DNA from: Anseranas semipalmata
Lineage: Eukaryota > Chordata > Aves > Anseriformes > Anseranatidae
Direction: 5' to 3'
DNA: 64,000 bases
Assembly: GCA_013399115.1 (NCBI GenBank)
Contig: VXAA01003990.1
Coordinates: 558,489 to 622,488, forward strand
The position numbers and the translations under genes were made by a program. The notes under the pieces are model-generated. The model had not been told where the DNA came from and searched no databases. It was given only the letters and a program-made list of their open reading frames with translations. How positions within the stretch are numbered: the stretch's first letter is position 1; every line of letters begins with the position of its first letter. Below are positions 22,023-35,200 of this stretch, piece by piece.

Positions 22023-23799
22023 TCTTCCTATAGGGAAGTATACAAAGGCAGAAGTGACAATTTCATACTTTTGTCAGTGAAATGCCAAGAAGAACTGCAC
22101 CATGAGCAACTTGCTGAGAGGCTTCAGAAAGTCTCTGGAAACAGTGGCAAAGGCAGTGGCTCTGATAAATTGTTTACTAGACTTCTGAAAGACTGTAATG
22201 CACACTATCCTAACTCCAACCTTCAGGAAGTGTTAAATGACCAAGCTCTTGCCTGACCTCATTTTCTGTTGGTTGTGTTGTCCAGCTGCTGTCAGGCTCA
22301 CAGAGGATGTGTCCAGAGAGGATCAGAAGATTTAATCTATTCACAACATGATTCTCCCTCGCCCCAATGGGTATATGCACTTGGACATGAACAGCAGAAG
22401 CTGTCCCCAGTTCTCCTATATAAGAACATCCACAGACCCAGCTTGTCCATGCCCTGTGCCTTCTGTAGCCTTTGACAAATAAGCTCTGCCATTCCTTTGC
22501 TTCTGCCCCCTCCTTTCCCATTTGAACATATACATGTATTTCATTAATCATTCCTCTTCTCCTATGAAGAAATATACATATACATGCACCTACCACCCCA
22601 TCTCCCTGCTTGTGCTCCCCCAGCTTTTGTATAGAATCAGAATCTCCCATGTTATCTGCTGTTATCAGCAGGCAGAGCTGCTGGCATATTTGAAAAGTGA
22701 GTGAATGTGCATGAATGTACATCCATGCAGTCACATGCACTCGTGTATAGGTGCACCCCAGTCTTGAGTAAATGGTTTACTGGCTCGTGGAGAGTGAACC
22801 TGGAGAGGTGAGCACCGAGTTGTAGCTCTACAGCATGGAGCACAGTTTGCATGGAAAGCCTTAAAGAAGGACTGGGAATGAAATATAGGTCTTAAATGCA
22901 AAGTGGAGGGTGGCTTTGAGGGCAAGAGAGATTTATGTTTCTGTAATTCTAAATACAGACCAACATTTTATGCCGGTATGTGCCTTCTCTGTGTGTAAGG
23001 GCAGACTACTTGAGAAACAGAAGCAAAGAATCATGGCTTAAGAGGTGCCCACTTGTATTAACTGTTCTGCAGGAAACTTGGGTGCCAAAAATTAGGTTGG
23101 ATAATTACAGGCCAGATGCCAAGGTTATACGCCTACCAAGGGGGCATATACTAGAAACTGGAATTAGACATGTCAAATGGAGCATAGGAGAAAAAAAAAA
23201 AGTTGAAGTCAAAGCACTCTGAAAGAGGGATCAGCTTGAAATTATATTAATGGATGTAGAAAGTGACCTGAATATTCAAAATTAGGACGCTCAATTGGAA
23301 ATGCCTTAAATGGGTCTGCTTTTTCAAAGCATGGCCACTAGAATTGCCAAAAATTAACAGACTAGGATTTTTTTCAGTTGGTAACTGTAAAACTGAAGCA
23401 CTTCTACCAGCCTCTTCTTCAAATGTGTTCCAGAGGCATTTCGACTGCACTTACACCAGGGAAATGCTGAAGTTTCGAGCTAGCGTGTAACTCAACAGCC
23501 GGGGAAAGCACTCCTCCTCCTCCTCGCAGAACTGAGTGGGAGCTCCTCACGTCCCGTCACGGAGGAACGAGCGTCACCATCACCTTCCTGCACTGCTGTG
23601 GAGTGGGAGGGGTGTGCCCACAGGTCTGCGGGTTGGCATTGAACGAGACATTGTGTTGTCTCATTTCCTATCAATCAGACGTATCGTGGCACCGGGACTG
23701 GGAACTGGTTTGAGTATGACCTGCCTTCTAGGAAAGCAGCCACAAAGACATCGCTTCCCCCAGTAACTGGTTCCCATCAGCAATAATGATTAATCCTCT
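22023..23799. other. Intergenic; no gene recognised
   Basis: 22005-22256 is open on the plus strand and reads like a hydrophilic peptide (see findings). A CTC trinucleotide tract and a small CpG cluster lie at 23508-23580. The 176-codon minus-strand frame at 22210-22740 overlaps nothing recognisable. Confidence 0.5.
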
Positions 23800-24010
23800 T
23801 GTTAAAAGCCCATCTAATTCATTACTTAAATGTGTTTGGCTTGAGCCTCCAACTTGTTAGACCATCCCCTGCTAGACTAAAGAGCCCCGGAGTGCGCTCC
23901 ACTTTGTCTCTGTGGAAGTACTAACAGGCTGAAGCCAAACCACTTCTTAATCTTCTTTTTGACCAGTTGTGACTTGAAGCGGGTTAGGCTTGCTTCATAA
24001 AACTATGGGA
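23800..24010 (-). mobile_element. CR1 LINE fragment (antisense)
   Basis: The plus strand reads GCCCATCTAATTCATTA, GCTTGAGCCTCCAACTTGTT, AGACTAAAGAGCCCC, GGAAGTACTAACAGGCTG and CTTAATCTTCTTTTTGACC in order. This is the succession I know from the antisense strand of the 3' half of reptile/bird CR1 elements. The copy is diverged and carries no open reading frame. Family subtype not assigned. Confidence 0.65.
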
Positions 24011-24880
24011 AGCTACTTGTTTCTGTTCAGCATTTTAAAACAGCGCCTAGGATAATTTAACAGCAGGATGTGCAAGTGTCTGGGGTTTGCGGTTCCACCT
24101 GTTTGTTCTGACTCCCCCCAGCAAGCACAAAAGATGAGAAAGCAAAGGACCAGATACAGTATAGCTGACCTCATGTGGTGTCCCCATATGCCAGCTTTGC
24201 CTCAACCGGGCTGGCATTGCTGTGTGGGGTTTCGGAAGCTGTAGAAGAGAGGTTTTCACGCGTCTCTGCTGCCTGCTCTGTCCTGTAGGCAGCAGCCTAC
24301 CTCAGGCAGTTCAGGTTTCCTATCAAGTCATGTTTACTGAGTTGTCAGAGATAAGCCTGGCCCTGCGGGCAAATGTTAGCAGGAGGAACAGAAATGCCAG
24401 CAGTGAGCACATATGGCACTGTTTGTACTCTTAAGTTTGAAAGAACTAAACAAGTTAACAAATACAGATGTTTAAAATCAGTAAGAGTGTTTAATGAAAA
24501 CAAACAAAATACTGTAGTCTATAAAGCAAAACCTGTTTTTCTTTTGCTCCTTTTGACCAGCTGGGATTAGTGTTTTTCTGAGCCTATGCCCTCCTTTGAC
24601 ATATGGGACATTTTTGAGGGACGTTAGTCTGAGCAGATGCTGGGTGGTGCTTGGGTGGATGCCTCTGATTTCTAGTTAGTTAATAAATCAGCTTTTACAA
24701 CCATGTGTATCCTATGATTTAACACATGCGTAACAATAATACTGGATTAGGAAGAACAAACTGTTTCACTGCAAAGGATATTTTATTTCTTAGTAATATT
24801 GCATACAATATGAGCTTTTCTGTAAAATAAACAAAGGATTCATGCTATTTTTTCATTTAGCCGGTGCCCTTCATCCCCGT
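24011..24880. other. Intergenic; no gene recognised
   Basis: Short frames only, with ordinary composition. Nothing recognised. Confidence 0.6.
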
Positions 24881-24960
24881 GGGTCAAATTGTGCTCAGAA
24901 TTGCATTAGTACAAATGCAGAGTACCTCCGCTGAGTTCAGTAAAACTCTTTCCACTCACT
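24881..24960. repeat. Old amniote interspersed repeat fragment
   Basis: GGTCAAATTGTGCTCAGAAT, then ATTAGTACAAATGCAGAGTA and CCGCTGAGTTCAGT. This is a diverged version of the MITE-like amniote repeat with 'CAAATTCTGCTC ... TAAATCCAGAGTAACTCCACTGA'. Related to 61752-61815. Confidence 0.55.
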
Positions 24961-27900
24961 TCAAAGGGCACTGCTTCAAACCTTATGGAGGCTGCTTGCT
25001 CTAGGCATCAGCGGCCACTTCCTGCCTGGTAAACTGCCTAAGCGACGTTCCTTCAATTAAAAAGAGTCGTGTAATGCTTTACCTAATCAGAAGGTTAAAT
25101 ACAGTGTCATGTCAGTTTCTTACAAAAATCTTTTTTCCTGTGTGTCCTGCTCTGTTGTTTTAGTGAGTAAAACTTGCTTTTTAATCTTCAGGCTCCCACT
25201 TTAGATACATGCAAAGCTACCAGAATACATGACATCATCCTTGGCTTCAGACTTTGAGACCAAAACGGTGTTTAAAAATATGAAATTCTGGTAGCAATGT
25301 CACACCCAAAGTTGAAGTTTAAAACAAACCTGACAATAAAATCAACTGCCAGGAAATGGACTATTTTTTAAATTAGACATCTATCATGTCAGCTTTGGGT
25401 TAATCTCTGGAGCCAGCTCAAGGATGGATGAGGTAATATTTGCACATGTTATGGATAAGATAGAATGAAAATGGATTTTTTTTTTCCTCTTGGCTAATGT
25501 GCTACAAAGATTATGAGCCTGATGGTTGGAATCAGTACAAGCTGCGATTGAGGGGTTATGTGTGAAGCAGCAGATTAGAATGGTTTTAATATGTTGCATG
25601 ATGGCCTCTGAAAGTCTGAGGCTATGTACAAAGTGTTGCAAATAGGGCATTTGCAGGAGGCAGGAAGATAAGTGATAAGTGGAGAGTTGACATAATTCTG
25701 GAAAAAGCTCTCAGAGCCAACACATTTAGTGGATAAGTTTAAGGACTTGGTCTCATTGCTTTAGTTATGAGTGTCAGAGACTGAGTCTTCAACAGGGAGC
25801 CAGAACTTGGTGACAGAGCCAGCTAAAAGATGGCTGTATCTAAGTTATAATGCATGAAAGAAAATGAAACATTGAATCATAACCTGTTATAATGGCAACC
25901 ACTTTTGCTATTACAGAAACTATCTGAGAATTTGTTTTTGTCTGTGTTAATAGTATTTAAAACACACACAAATTACAGCTGGAGAAGGGATTCCAGTAAT
26001 TCCTATTTTGTGTGCTTTCTGTGAAAGCTTTTCTTAGCCTTTGTCCACAGTTCTCTAAAGCATGCTCCTGGCAAAGGCCAGCATTTGATCAGCATTTTCA
26101 CCAAACTGCTTGTGAAAGGTTGACACGTGCAGAAACTCTAAGAGGCATAGCTTAGAAAGTGTGGGTCTCAGGTGGCTTTAATCTATCCAATTCCTCATTT
26201 TTCGGTCATCTCCGTGGTCTTCTGCATAATCTTGGCAGCCAAGGAGACCCAGTTAAGTTACATCAACCTTTCCAAGAACCTGCCCAGGGTCCGTGCTGCA
26301 GCCTTGTCCACAATGCTCCCCACAGACTCCCCACCACTGCTCAGAGTTTGTGAAGGGCCCCTTGGAGTGTGGCCCACAGCCTGTGCAAGGAAATGTTCTT
26401 CTCTGGGTGCACCAGAAGGTTTTGGAGTCACTTGGTGTTTCTTTGGCTCCTCCTGCTCAGGGGCCAAGCAGGAGTGGGAAGGCCAGTTGTTTCTCATGTA
26501 TTTCTGCATTCTGACTTGTATGGCCCTGGATGTTATCGAACAGCTATGCACTGCTGGTCCTTCGATCTGTTTCTCCACACCGCTGGAGCCGTTTTGCACC
26601 TCCTAGAAGTGCACAGGAGCAGGGGCAGGTGAGAACTAAACGGTAAGACTCCACACACTCAAAAGCAACTAACTGAGTTTTATTGCACCTTTTGTGTCCA
26701 TTTCCCTCATGTCCTCCACTGGAAGAAAACTGAAGGACATAACAGGAGGCAGGGAGAGAAAGCATGCGTTCCCTCAGGAACGTGAGTGTCAGGGAAGTTG
26801 GTGAGATGTGCATGGCTCTCTGAATCAAAGAAGCAAAAGTCTGTCCCACAGCCATCTCCGTTTCTACTGAGAGAGATGAAGACAAGAGGCAGATTTTAGC
26901 CTGCAATATCAGGTTTGCAAGTGCAAGAGCTGGACTTTCTCCCAGGTGTTTTTGCCAAGTTACTATCTTCTGGAAACTCCATAGTTAGGGAAGCTGCATT
27001 CTTTATATGCAAATGGCCATTGCAAATACAAATACAGCATTTATATGGGTAGTGCTGTTTGCTTGTCTATGAAAGATATCCCTGATGCTGCGATATGCTG
27101 CTTAGAACAAGGCACAACAATGCAAACATTCACTTTCTTGTATATCCTGCCCTACTACCTTTATTTAAAACTGTCAACTGTGAAGAAATTAGCAGAGTTT
27201 GCTTTTACAGTTATACTTGTAAGATTATCATCATCGCCACAAGAGATCAACACAATCCCCAAACAGTCAAGGAAAAGAAAGAGTTAGTGCAGACAACAGC
27301 ATGACAGAAGCCCACATTTTAGTGTTGAGAATATGAATTCTAAGAATTATATGTCTGCTCTCCGTCTGAGCAGATGGTTTAGGGCAAGGACATTGCACTG
27401 CCTAAAAATGCCAGAGGATGCTCAGGTGAAAACCAGCAAGGGGTGAAAGGACTTAATGCCAGCCTTGGCTGCCAACAGGACTTAACCAAAGAGCTCAGGT
27501 TTCCCTGGAGAAAAACACATTGAAACTTTTTACAGGACCACACAGAACTGTACACAACACAGAACATTTCTGCAGCCTGCTGCTACTCTGCAAATGGGTA
27601 GAGAAGTAAAATCATAAATAAAAAGAGCCAGTGGCTGTGAAGTTGTTGGATTTTTCAATAGAATGTAAAATGAGTACACAATATTCGCTACTTTCAAAAG
27701 AGAGTCATTGGAGAAAATGTGGGACTGGGGAGGAATGTAAGTGAAAAGTTTTTTTAAAAGTTGCTCCTCTCTATTTTTTATTTTCCTAAGAGTCTCTTTT
27801 TCTTTTTTTTTTTTTTTGTATTCATTTTAACTTGTAGAAAGCTGTTTACATGTTATTTATGCTGTATACCTCTCTGTGAAGAAAGCTATACAACATATGT

Positions 27901-30900
27901 TAGTCTATACAGGTGTTTATAACAGTAAATGTTACTTTTGTAGTTTGCCAAATGGAAAATATACCCAACGGCATCTTCTTAAACCTGTAAAAAAACTATT
28001 TTCCAGAACAGCCATCAAGCACATCATGAAAGGAAATGGCAGAACAATTCCACTGACAATAGCATGAGAAATATTATGAGCCAGATGTGAAACAATGCAA
28101 ATATTAGTGAAAAGAATACTTTCCATATAGTTGAGCATGACAAATCTTCAGAAAACACATTGATACTGATTGGATGCGCAATGAAAATAAATGTGTGATG
28201 GAACTGGAACTATGGGCTGAAATTCTTCTGGACAAGCTCGCAAGTGACATGTCATCTGTATTAATGCTGACCAAATGACACTCATCCCTTTGACTGGATT
28301 TGAGCTTTTCTCACACCTCTGGAAGGCTCCACCTGGGGAAGAAGAGACAGACATCCAGCCTGGGAGAAAGGTAGCATCAAACCCACAGCTGCTCTCTGCT
28401 CCGCAGCCACAGCTCTGCTAGAGGAGTCCGGAGAGCCTGATTCCAAAGTGTTTTAGCAGGTTTATACCACAGACAAAGGGGATTCAATCCAGTGCTTCAA
28501 GCTTTGGTGCTTTCCACTGCTAGTGATGCTGCAGGGTGTCCACCCAGGCAGCTGGATGCTGCTCTGGAGGGCTTGAGTGTCCGGACAGGTGGGGTTAGGG
28601 GGTATGGTGGATCCTGCACCGCATCTGCCAGCCCCTTGGGGATGTCTCAGACATGTCAGGGCATTTTGAAGTGCACAGAGACCTATTTTTAGGCAGCTGA
28701 ATCATGCCCTGGGTGTCTCACACACCAGGGAAATGCTGCCAGCTTGGATGTGAATGCGAACAGCAACAGCGTACTACGGGTTATGGCTGAAGGTAGAAAA
28801 TAGTGTAGCCTTGGTGTTTCAGGAACAGAAGATAAGGTTTCATTCTGGAGTTTACTAGGATACTGGTGCTAACATGTAAATTATCCAGAATAATCACATT
28901 TTATCTATTTAACTAAGGTTAGAGCTCTTTCTTATCAACAAATGAAGTATTTACCGATTGAGCAGGTTTCTGTTGAGACTGGGTGAGTGTAAACTGGTAT
29001 GATTATAATCTGACACTTTTTTATTTACTGCTGATGCTTCATGTGAGAACTTCAACAGCCCATCTGGCCTCAGTTGGTGGTTTTCTAACTTGCTAGCTTT
29101 ACTTCAGCATATTGTGATAATATTATTTCAAAATAACCACATCATCGAGTATCATTCAAAATGTGAAATGTTTATAAAAATATATAACCCTGTTTCAGTT
29201 ACATACTCTGCCATCCTACCAAAATTGTGTCACACAAGCTTTTATTCTGTTATTAAAAGGAAGATGTAAAGTCATGTGGCCATGGTATCACAAGCGTCTG
29301 CCAGCTGTAAACCTCATCACAGTTCCTGTAAAGTACATTTCCACAGATCAAGTTACTGCCAGGGAAGACTTTAACAATCTTCTACCCTACTTTCAACCAG
29401 CAACAATTAGTATTAGCAAATGGTCCAGGCCACTGCCTGGAATCACATATGATTTCTATTCAAGAAAGACAAACTTTTATTCAAACCAGACCTGTAAGCT
29501 AAACACATGAGTTTCCCTGCTTAAAATAATGAATCTGAAGTAGTTTCTATCATTCATTTTAAAAATCACTCTCACATTTGAAATCAAGTTGGCCATTTTC
29601 CCTTGTCTGTATTAGCCATCTGGTGAGGGTGACTTTTCTAACACTGGTGTCTAGGTCTAGGATTTATTCTTTAAAAAAAAATAATCTTTCCCTTCCCACC
29701 TTATTTTTTCTTTCTTTTTTTTTTTTTTTTTTGAGCTTGTCCTTGTAATATGGGCAAAACTCATCCTATCTTTGAAAGCAGAGAAAAAAAAACACACATG
29801 GCATAACTTCCTCTATAAGATTCTTAATATATTTTACAGTCAAAATGTAGTTTTGTATGTGATGATTTAAGAAGGCACACACATGCCTTCAGGTCATTAA
29901 AGTGCATTGTAAAAATAATAGAGACACAAAGGGCTTATTCTCAAGAAACGATGCACACCCTCTTCTCAATGGAATATTGAAGATCTGTTTCATTTTTCAA
30001 TATAAAGCAAGTTCAAGATGCTATTTCCTTACCACATACCTCAGCGGTGCATGACCCCAGAAATAAAAGTGAGTGGATTTATACACAAAAGAAAAATCTT
30101 GGCACTTCTTAACATTTTGCTCCTCTTCCTAAATAAAAGACCTTCAAGAACATATCCTCTTACTGCTGTTGTAAGGGGATTGCTCTATCTGGCAGCATGC
30201 ACCTTATTCTCTGTGGATGCTGGGCTGACTGAGCTGAGGAGTTTGTTAGATGCTTCTTTGTAACAAGCACTAGGAAATTAATAGGTAGTTAAAATTGCAC
30301 TTTATCCATACCTGATGACTTACTGTCCACAATGACAATGAATATCAATCACACACAGAACAGTAAGTTGTTGCTGATCTAAAAATCGGTAAAAACACAG
30401 AGGATGAACCTCTGAGGTGGGAGGCACCTAGAAGATAAAACTGAACCCAATATGTGGTAGAAGCATGTGGCATCTCCCAAGAAGAAACACTTGGTTTCCA
30501 GTGATTTTATTCAAGGATTGACTCGGCCCACGGCTGTGTTGAAAGCAGCCAAGAACTGGAAGTCCCTGTGAGCAGACACGTGCAACTGGGCAACGTTCAA
30601 GATGCCCAGGATCGCTACTGATGATCTTTTTTCTGCTGTTGTCACATGGAAGTGAGGGTCTGACTAGAACCCCAGAGTCTCAGTGTTTTCATAGGAACAT
30701 GGTTCATCCTGTGACATTAGAGACGCCAGCTTAATGCTGGCACTTTGCAGAGTCAAGCTTTACTCCATTATGAATGACTGGAGAAAACTCCTCCTCCCTA
30801 TTGAAAGGAAGCAAAAAATACAGATATGAAAAGGAGAAGAGACAAAAGGAGATCACTGAGAGGAAACTGAGATGGTTGCATTGGAAGAGAGATGGTGCAT

Positions 30901-31879
30901 GTGTTTTTGATGCACTAACTCTAAAATAATTACAGCACAAGACCTCTTAACAGGTACATTTTGGCAGAAGGAGGCCACCTGTATTTTTTTGACCTTCTTT
31001 AAAAATATGAAATGGCTTGATTCACAGAAACAGGGATTAATAAATTGCTTCTCCATGACAGCATTATGTGTGTGGTATTTCTGACAGCGGTTGGTCTTGG
31101 CTTACCATCCGTCCTCGCACTGGTTCATGTCTGTCCTCTGTGAAGGTTGTAGTTGCCCCTGGGTGAGTGAATGAAAAATCATTCAGGTTATGCCATGTTA
31201 CACATCACCTCGGCCTTTATTCCTGCCCTGTTAACTGCAGATTGGCAAGACAATTTCTGTGTTGAGAAAGAAGAGTATAATGAAACCTGGTAATGGCAGT
31301 CCTCAGAGGCATTCCTGAAGGTGCAGCAGCCTGTGAAGATGAGTGGTCCTTAGCTCAAGTAAAGACCTGTGCTGTGCGTGTGAAGGACTCTGTGGTGGCC
31401 CTTCCTATGCAGGACTGTCAGCACAGCAGCTTCCCCGTGTCCCACTGCTTGTCCAGGCTGCTCAGTGACGCCCCCCGCTATTCATCAGCCAGGAGCCCCC
31501 TAGATGAGGAAAGCAGGAAAGGGCAGCCTGGTGCTCACAAGCATCATTGTGGGCTTGGCGGGCAGTGAGGAGCAAGGAATAACCTGGCTGGCACCGATGG
31601 CACGTGGTGAGAAGATGGCTGGAGCCTTGGCTGGGGCAGGAGGAAGGATGTGGAGCCACTTCCATCCTGCCGTGAAGGGTGTCCGTGTTTCCAGATGGTG
31701 CAAAATGGACTCCCGTGCCACAGACTGGACATAAGCAGCCAAAAGCATCAAGCAGGAGAGTGACACTTTAGTTTCCAGCTATATGAGGACATCCCTCTAC
31801 CATGGGTTTTTAAAACTGCCCTTCTGATCAGAATAACAAAGCACTGCTGGAAATAACATTTGCAGCATTTTGATCAGTC
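24961..31879. other. Intergenic; no gene recognised
   Basis: About 7 kb without a supported gene or transposon. It holds T runs at 27803-27817 and 29715-29732, a small hairpin GCCAGC-TTAAT-GCTGGC at 30725-30741, and many short chance frames. 26160-26640 and 31290-31740 are somewhat GC-richer and generate overlapping frames on both strands. Confidence 0.55.
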
Positions 31880-31976
31880 AATGAGGCAAGGTTTGTTAGG
31901 GAAGGCAATATCTTTTATTACACTAGTCTGAAAAAGCAGACAAGCTTTCGGCACACAAACTCTTCCTCAGGTCAGT
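31880..31976 (-). repeat. Ancient amniote repeat (AAAGCTTGTC/ATAAAAGATATTGCC type)
   Basis: Read on the minus strand: CCTGAGGAAGAGTTTGTGTG, CCGAAAGCTTGTCTGCTTTT, then TAATAAAAGATATTGCCTTC. This is a highly characteristic block ('gaaagcttgtc ... ccaataaaagatatta') seen repeatedly in turtle, crocodilian and bird genomes. I recognise the block but cannot name the Repbase family with confidence. The copy is short and diverged. Confidence 0.65.
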
Positions 31977-32196
31977 AAAGGTATGCCTAGAGAGCCATGA
32001 ATGTTTTGGTTTTGTAATCACTTTTCTGGTAAGAAAGATGGACAAAGACATAAGTAAAATTCAAAACAAGCTGAAACTGCACAGTACCCTGGGTAGCTTT
32101 TCTGTAACTTTTATACTACCTACTGCGTTTTGGGAATCTGAAATTAATCATTGATTTAAAATCTCTCAAGGATCTCTGATTATGGGAAGAACTGTT
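31977..32196. other. Intergenic; no gene recognised
   Basis: Short AT-rich spacer with nothing recognised. Confidence 0.6.
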
Positions 32197-32240
32197 AGCT
32201 CACCATTTAGTGGTGAGCTTTATATATTTAAATATATAAA
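32197..32240. repeat. Two abutting inverted repeats (hairpin plus 22-bp palindrome)
   Basis: AGCTCACCA (32197-32205) and TGGTGAGCT (32211-32219) are perfect 9-bp arms around a 5-base loop. The last T also starts a perfect 22-bp AT-only palindrome (32219-32240) centred on TTT|AAA. Both are exact in the sequence. Confidence 0.9.
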
Positions 32241-35200
32241 TTAAATATTTAAAAAGTGTTCGTAAGCATTAAAAATATTTCAAAAAAAGTGAAATAGTAG
32301 ACGTAATTCTTATAAAGATGGAAGTGCTAAGAGAAGGAAGGACAAGCACTTGCCATCAGTGCTCTTGAGCTACACAATGGTTCTTTATGGAGCAGCCATT
32401 GCTAGCTATGCCAAATTGTTTATTTATGATGACATAGTACACACATCCCTGCAGGACAATGCTGTAGGACTGTTCTCACCATTGTTACTGGAATTTCAAG
32501 CTCCAGAGCTGTCACAGATGGGAAGGGAGTTGAAGAAGATTCATCCAGCGCACACCCCTAGGGAGGACCCTTCTTCTCAGGCTGGGACTGCTGGTCCAAG
32601 AGCATCAGTCCCACCTGCAGGGAATTATCTTCCACACTGCAAATCTATCTGCCCACATCCTCTCCTGTGCTCCACTCAGACCTGGGCTGAATTAGGAGTC
32701 CAGGGCAAACGCCATCACACACAACGACCTATTTTCAGGTGTAGCTGTCTAGACCATTTCCTTGTGGCTTTGGCTCAAGAGGAACCTTTTCAGCGTGATT
32801 GCTGGAGCATGCACACAGAAATGCCGGGCTTCCTGCGAGTGATGTTTCACAAGTTGAGGCCGCATTGCATGGGGTTCCCAAGAATTACGCATGGGAGTAT
32901 TTCGACTAGAGTCCTGTTCATTTGCACTTTTCTGGGGACATAAAGCCTTGCTGTTGCTGTGGAGCAAGGGGTTTAATAGTCATGACCCAGCCACCACCCT
33001 GAAGAAGCTGAGATGCAGCGTCTCTGTGGCCAGGGGCTGGTCCCCCGCGGGTCCCCACGGTGGCCATCACCCCACCTTGGGACTGTCGCCCGTCAGCAGA
33101 GGGTGCTCCTGCAGCAAGGCAGCCTGCTCCCGTACCCCAGTGCGTTACACAATATGCCCAATAGGAAGTATTGGTTTATAAATTATTAACCGCAGTCCTC
33201 TGACACACCGGCAGACTCACATCTGTGGACATTTTATGTAAAAGACGAGTAATGGGAGAAGGTGAGATCTTCAAAGTGTCTTGTAACTCAAGAAGATCTG
33301 TACTGTATAAGCACAGAAGGCAGCAAGGGATTACAATAAGTTGTGTTTGGGCTACAGCATAGAGCCTGAGCTCTTAGAGCTGGTGTTTGCAAACCCTGGA
33401 GGGAGTATTTCATTCGCTCGCTCTCCTTTTGGGTGGGCAGGCCATGTCCAGCCCATGAATCTTTGCCAGCACCGCCGGTATGTGCAGGGATGGGAGGAGG
33501 GCTGTGGCTGAGCGGTGGCACGGCCAAGGGTGGCCATGAAAGTGAGTGCGCTGGGAGGAGAGGGAGGATGAAAGAAGAAGGAAAAAGCAAAAGAATAAAG
33601 AGAGGAAATGCCGCTGTGTCCCCAAACACCTGCTGGCTTTGCTGCATTTTTCCTTTCACACTGAGATTGTTTTTCCCGGTGTTGTGAAAATGGAGTGTGT
33701 GTCTGGTGTGTGCATGAGAAGAGGGGGCTGTACGGATGCTTTGCGATGTGGATCCCAGAGCCTGAGTGTGCGTACGAGACAAGTTTGATTGCTTGGAAGT
33801 AACCCCACGTTGATGACCTTAATATTTGTGTTAGAAAGTTGAATTCTAGGTACTTTGTCATTTCATTAAAGCAAGTTCGTGTGCCAGCTGGGTCACAAAT
33901 ATCTCTTTCTGGGTGACCTTTTCTATTCAGTTATTTGCTGGTGTGCAAGAGGTTGGGAGTTGAGGAAAACAAGGTTTTTGTTTCTTAAATAATTTTTGCT
34001 ATTAAAATTCTCACTCAGCATGTCCTCCTGTTGCCATGTTGAGAAAACCTAGTACTATTACCAAGCATTTGGGTGTAGGCAATAAAATAAATTAAAATAA
34101 AAGCATTTTTGTACTATCTCACACAGTTAGCTCCCAAGGGATACTCTCATAACAATGAGGAGGGAAACAGACATAAATTCGGCTGTAAGTACAGCTGACT
34201 AAATAATAGCCGGAGTTTTTTGTCAAGTAAGTTGTTCAATTAATATTTTTGCCATCTTCAGCAGGAAGAAATTACTTGACCAACATAGTTATGTTNAACT
34301 CTGATAAATATGGTCTCGTTTGCCTGGAGTAACTGGCCAGCTCTGCCTTCATATTCTTCTCTTTTAACCACTTCCTTAAAATACGCTTAACCTAAATGGC
34401 TTATATGTCCTCTTTTCAAGGAGGCATTTACAGGTCAGAGGAAAAAAAAGGCATTTGAAGCAGCTTCCGAAACCTTATAATGAGCAAAGCTTATTCTGCT
34501 GCACTTTTATTTCTTCTTCTCTCTACCCCTTCTCCTATCCAGGGTGTTTCTTCACCTTTTTTCTGCTGCTCCATGCAGGTAGACCTGTCTGCTCCTGCTG
34601 CAGCCCCCTGACTTCGGGGGGGATGCAGGAGTGTGTGTGAGAACATGCATCTGCCGCTGCAGACAGCACCTCTCCCTTGAAAGCTATTTCGGTAGTGACC
34701 TTTCCTTCTGCTCAGCTGCAAAGCTTCCAGCCTGCTATCGGTGCTCTGTGAGCGGCAATAGCCACGTGCACCCAAATTGGGGTAGGTCAGTACTGAGGTG
34801 TAACAATGCGTATGGAAAAGTAGCTGCAAGTCAAAGAATACGTGGTAGTTTGGTAAAAACGGAATTGTCTGGTGGATATGATGATCCTCAAGTCCACCGT
34901 ATCCATTGCTGTTGACAGTCTTTATAAGTGCAGACTTTTCAAAAGAAATAACAAGGTATAACATCAGATATCCATTAAACTGGGAACATTTCGGCCCCTG
35001 TTTATCTCTGAAATTCCTTGGATTATCTTCACCAGTGACACTATTAACTTGTCTGGCCTTCAAACAACTGCAAGGCAGAGCATTTCCCCAGACCTAATTC
35101 CTCTGGATATTTCATTATCCAAATGAGCCAGACTGTGTGAAGTGGCTTTTTGTTCCCTGGATTCCTAGGATTAACCAGGAGGATATGTGTTGGGTGGATT

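Noticed and set aside
22210..22740. 176-codon minus-strand open frame
   Set aside because: The peptide is unrecognised and overlaps competing plus-strand frames; treated as chance.
29274..29510. 78-codon plus-strand frame starting MWPWYHKR
   Set aside because: Looked coding-like at first, but has no recognisable family and no splice context.
32350..32943. 197-codon plus-strand open frame
   Set aside because: It begins at TTG with an ATG only later, lies in a GC-richer patch, and gives no recognisable domain. Several frames of this size are expected by chance in six frames of 64 kb.
33288..33861. Overlapping 164- and 169-codon minus-strand frames
   Set aside because: Two long frames over the same DNA point to low stop-codon density in GC-rich sequence rather than a gene.
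34491..35063. 190-codon minus-strand open frame
   Set aside because: No recognisable similarity, no coding-like periodicity by eye, and overlapping open frames on both strands.
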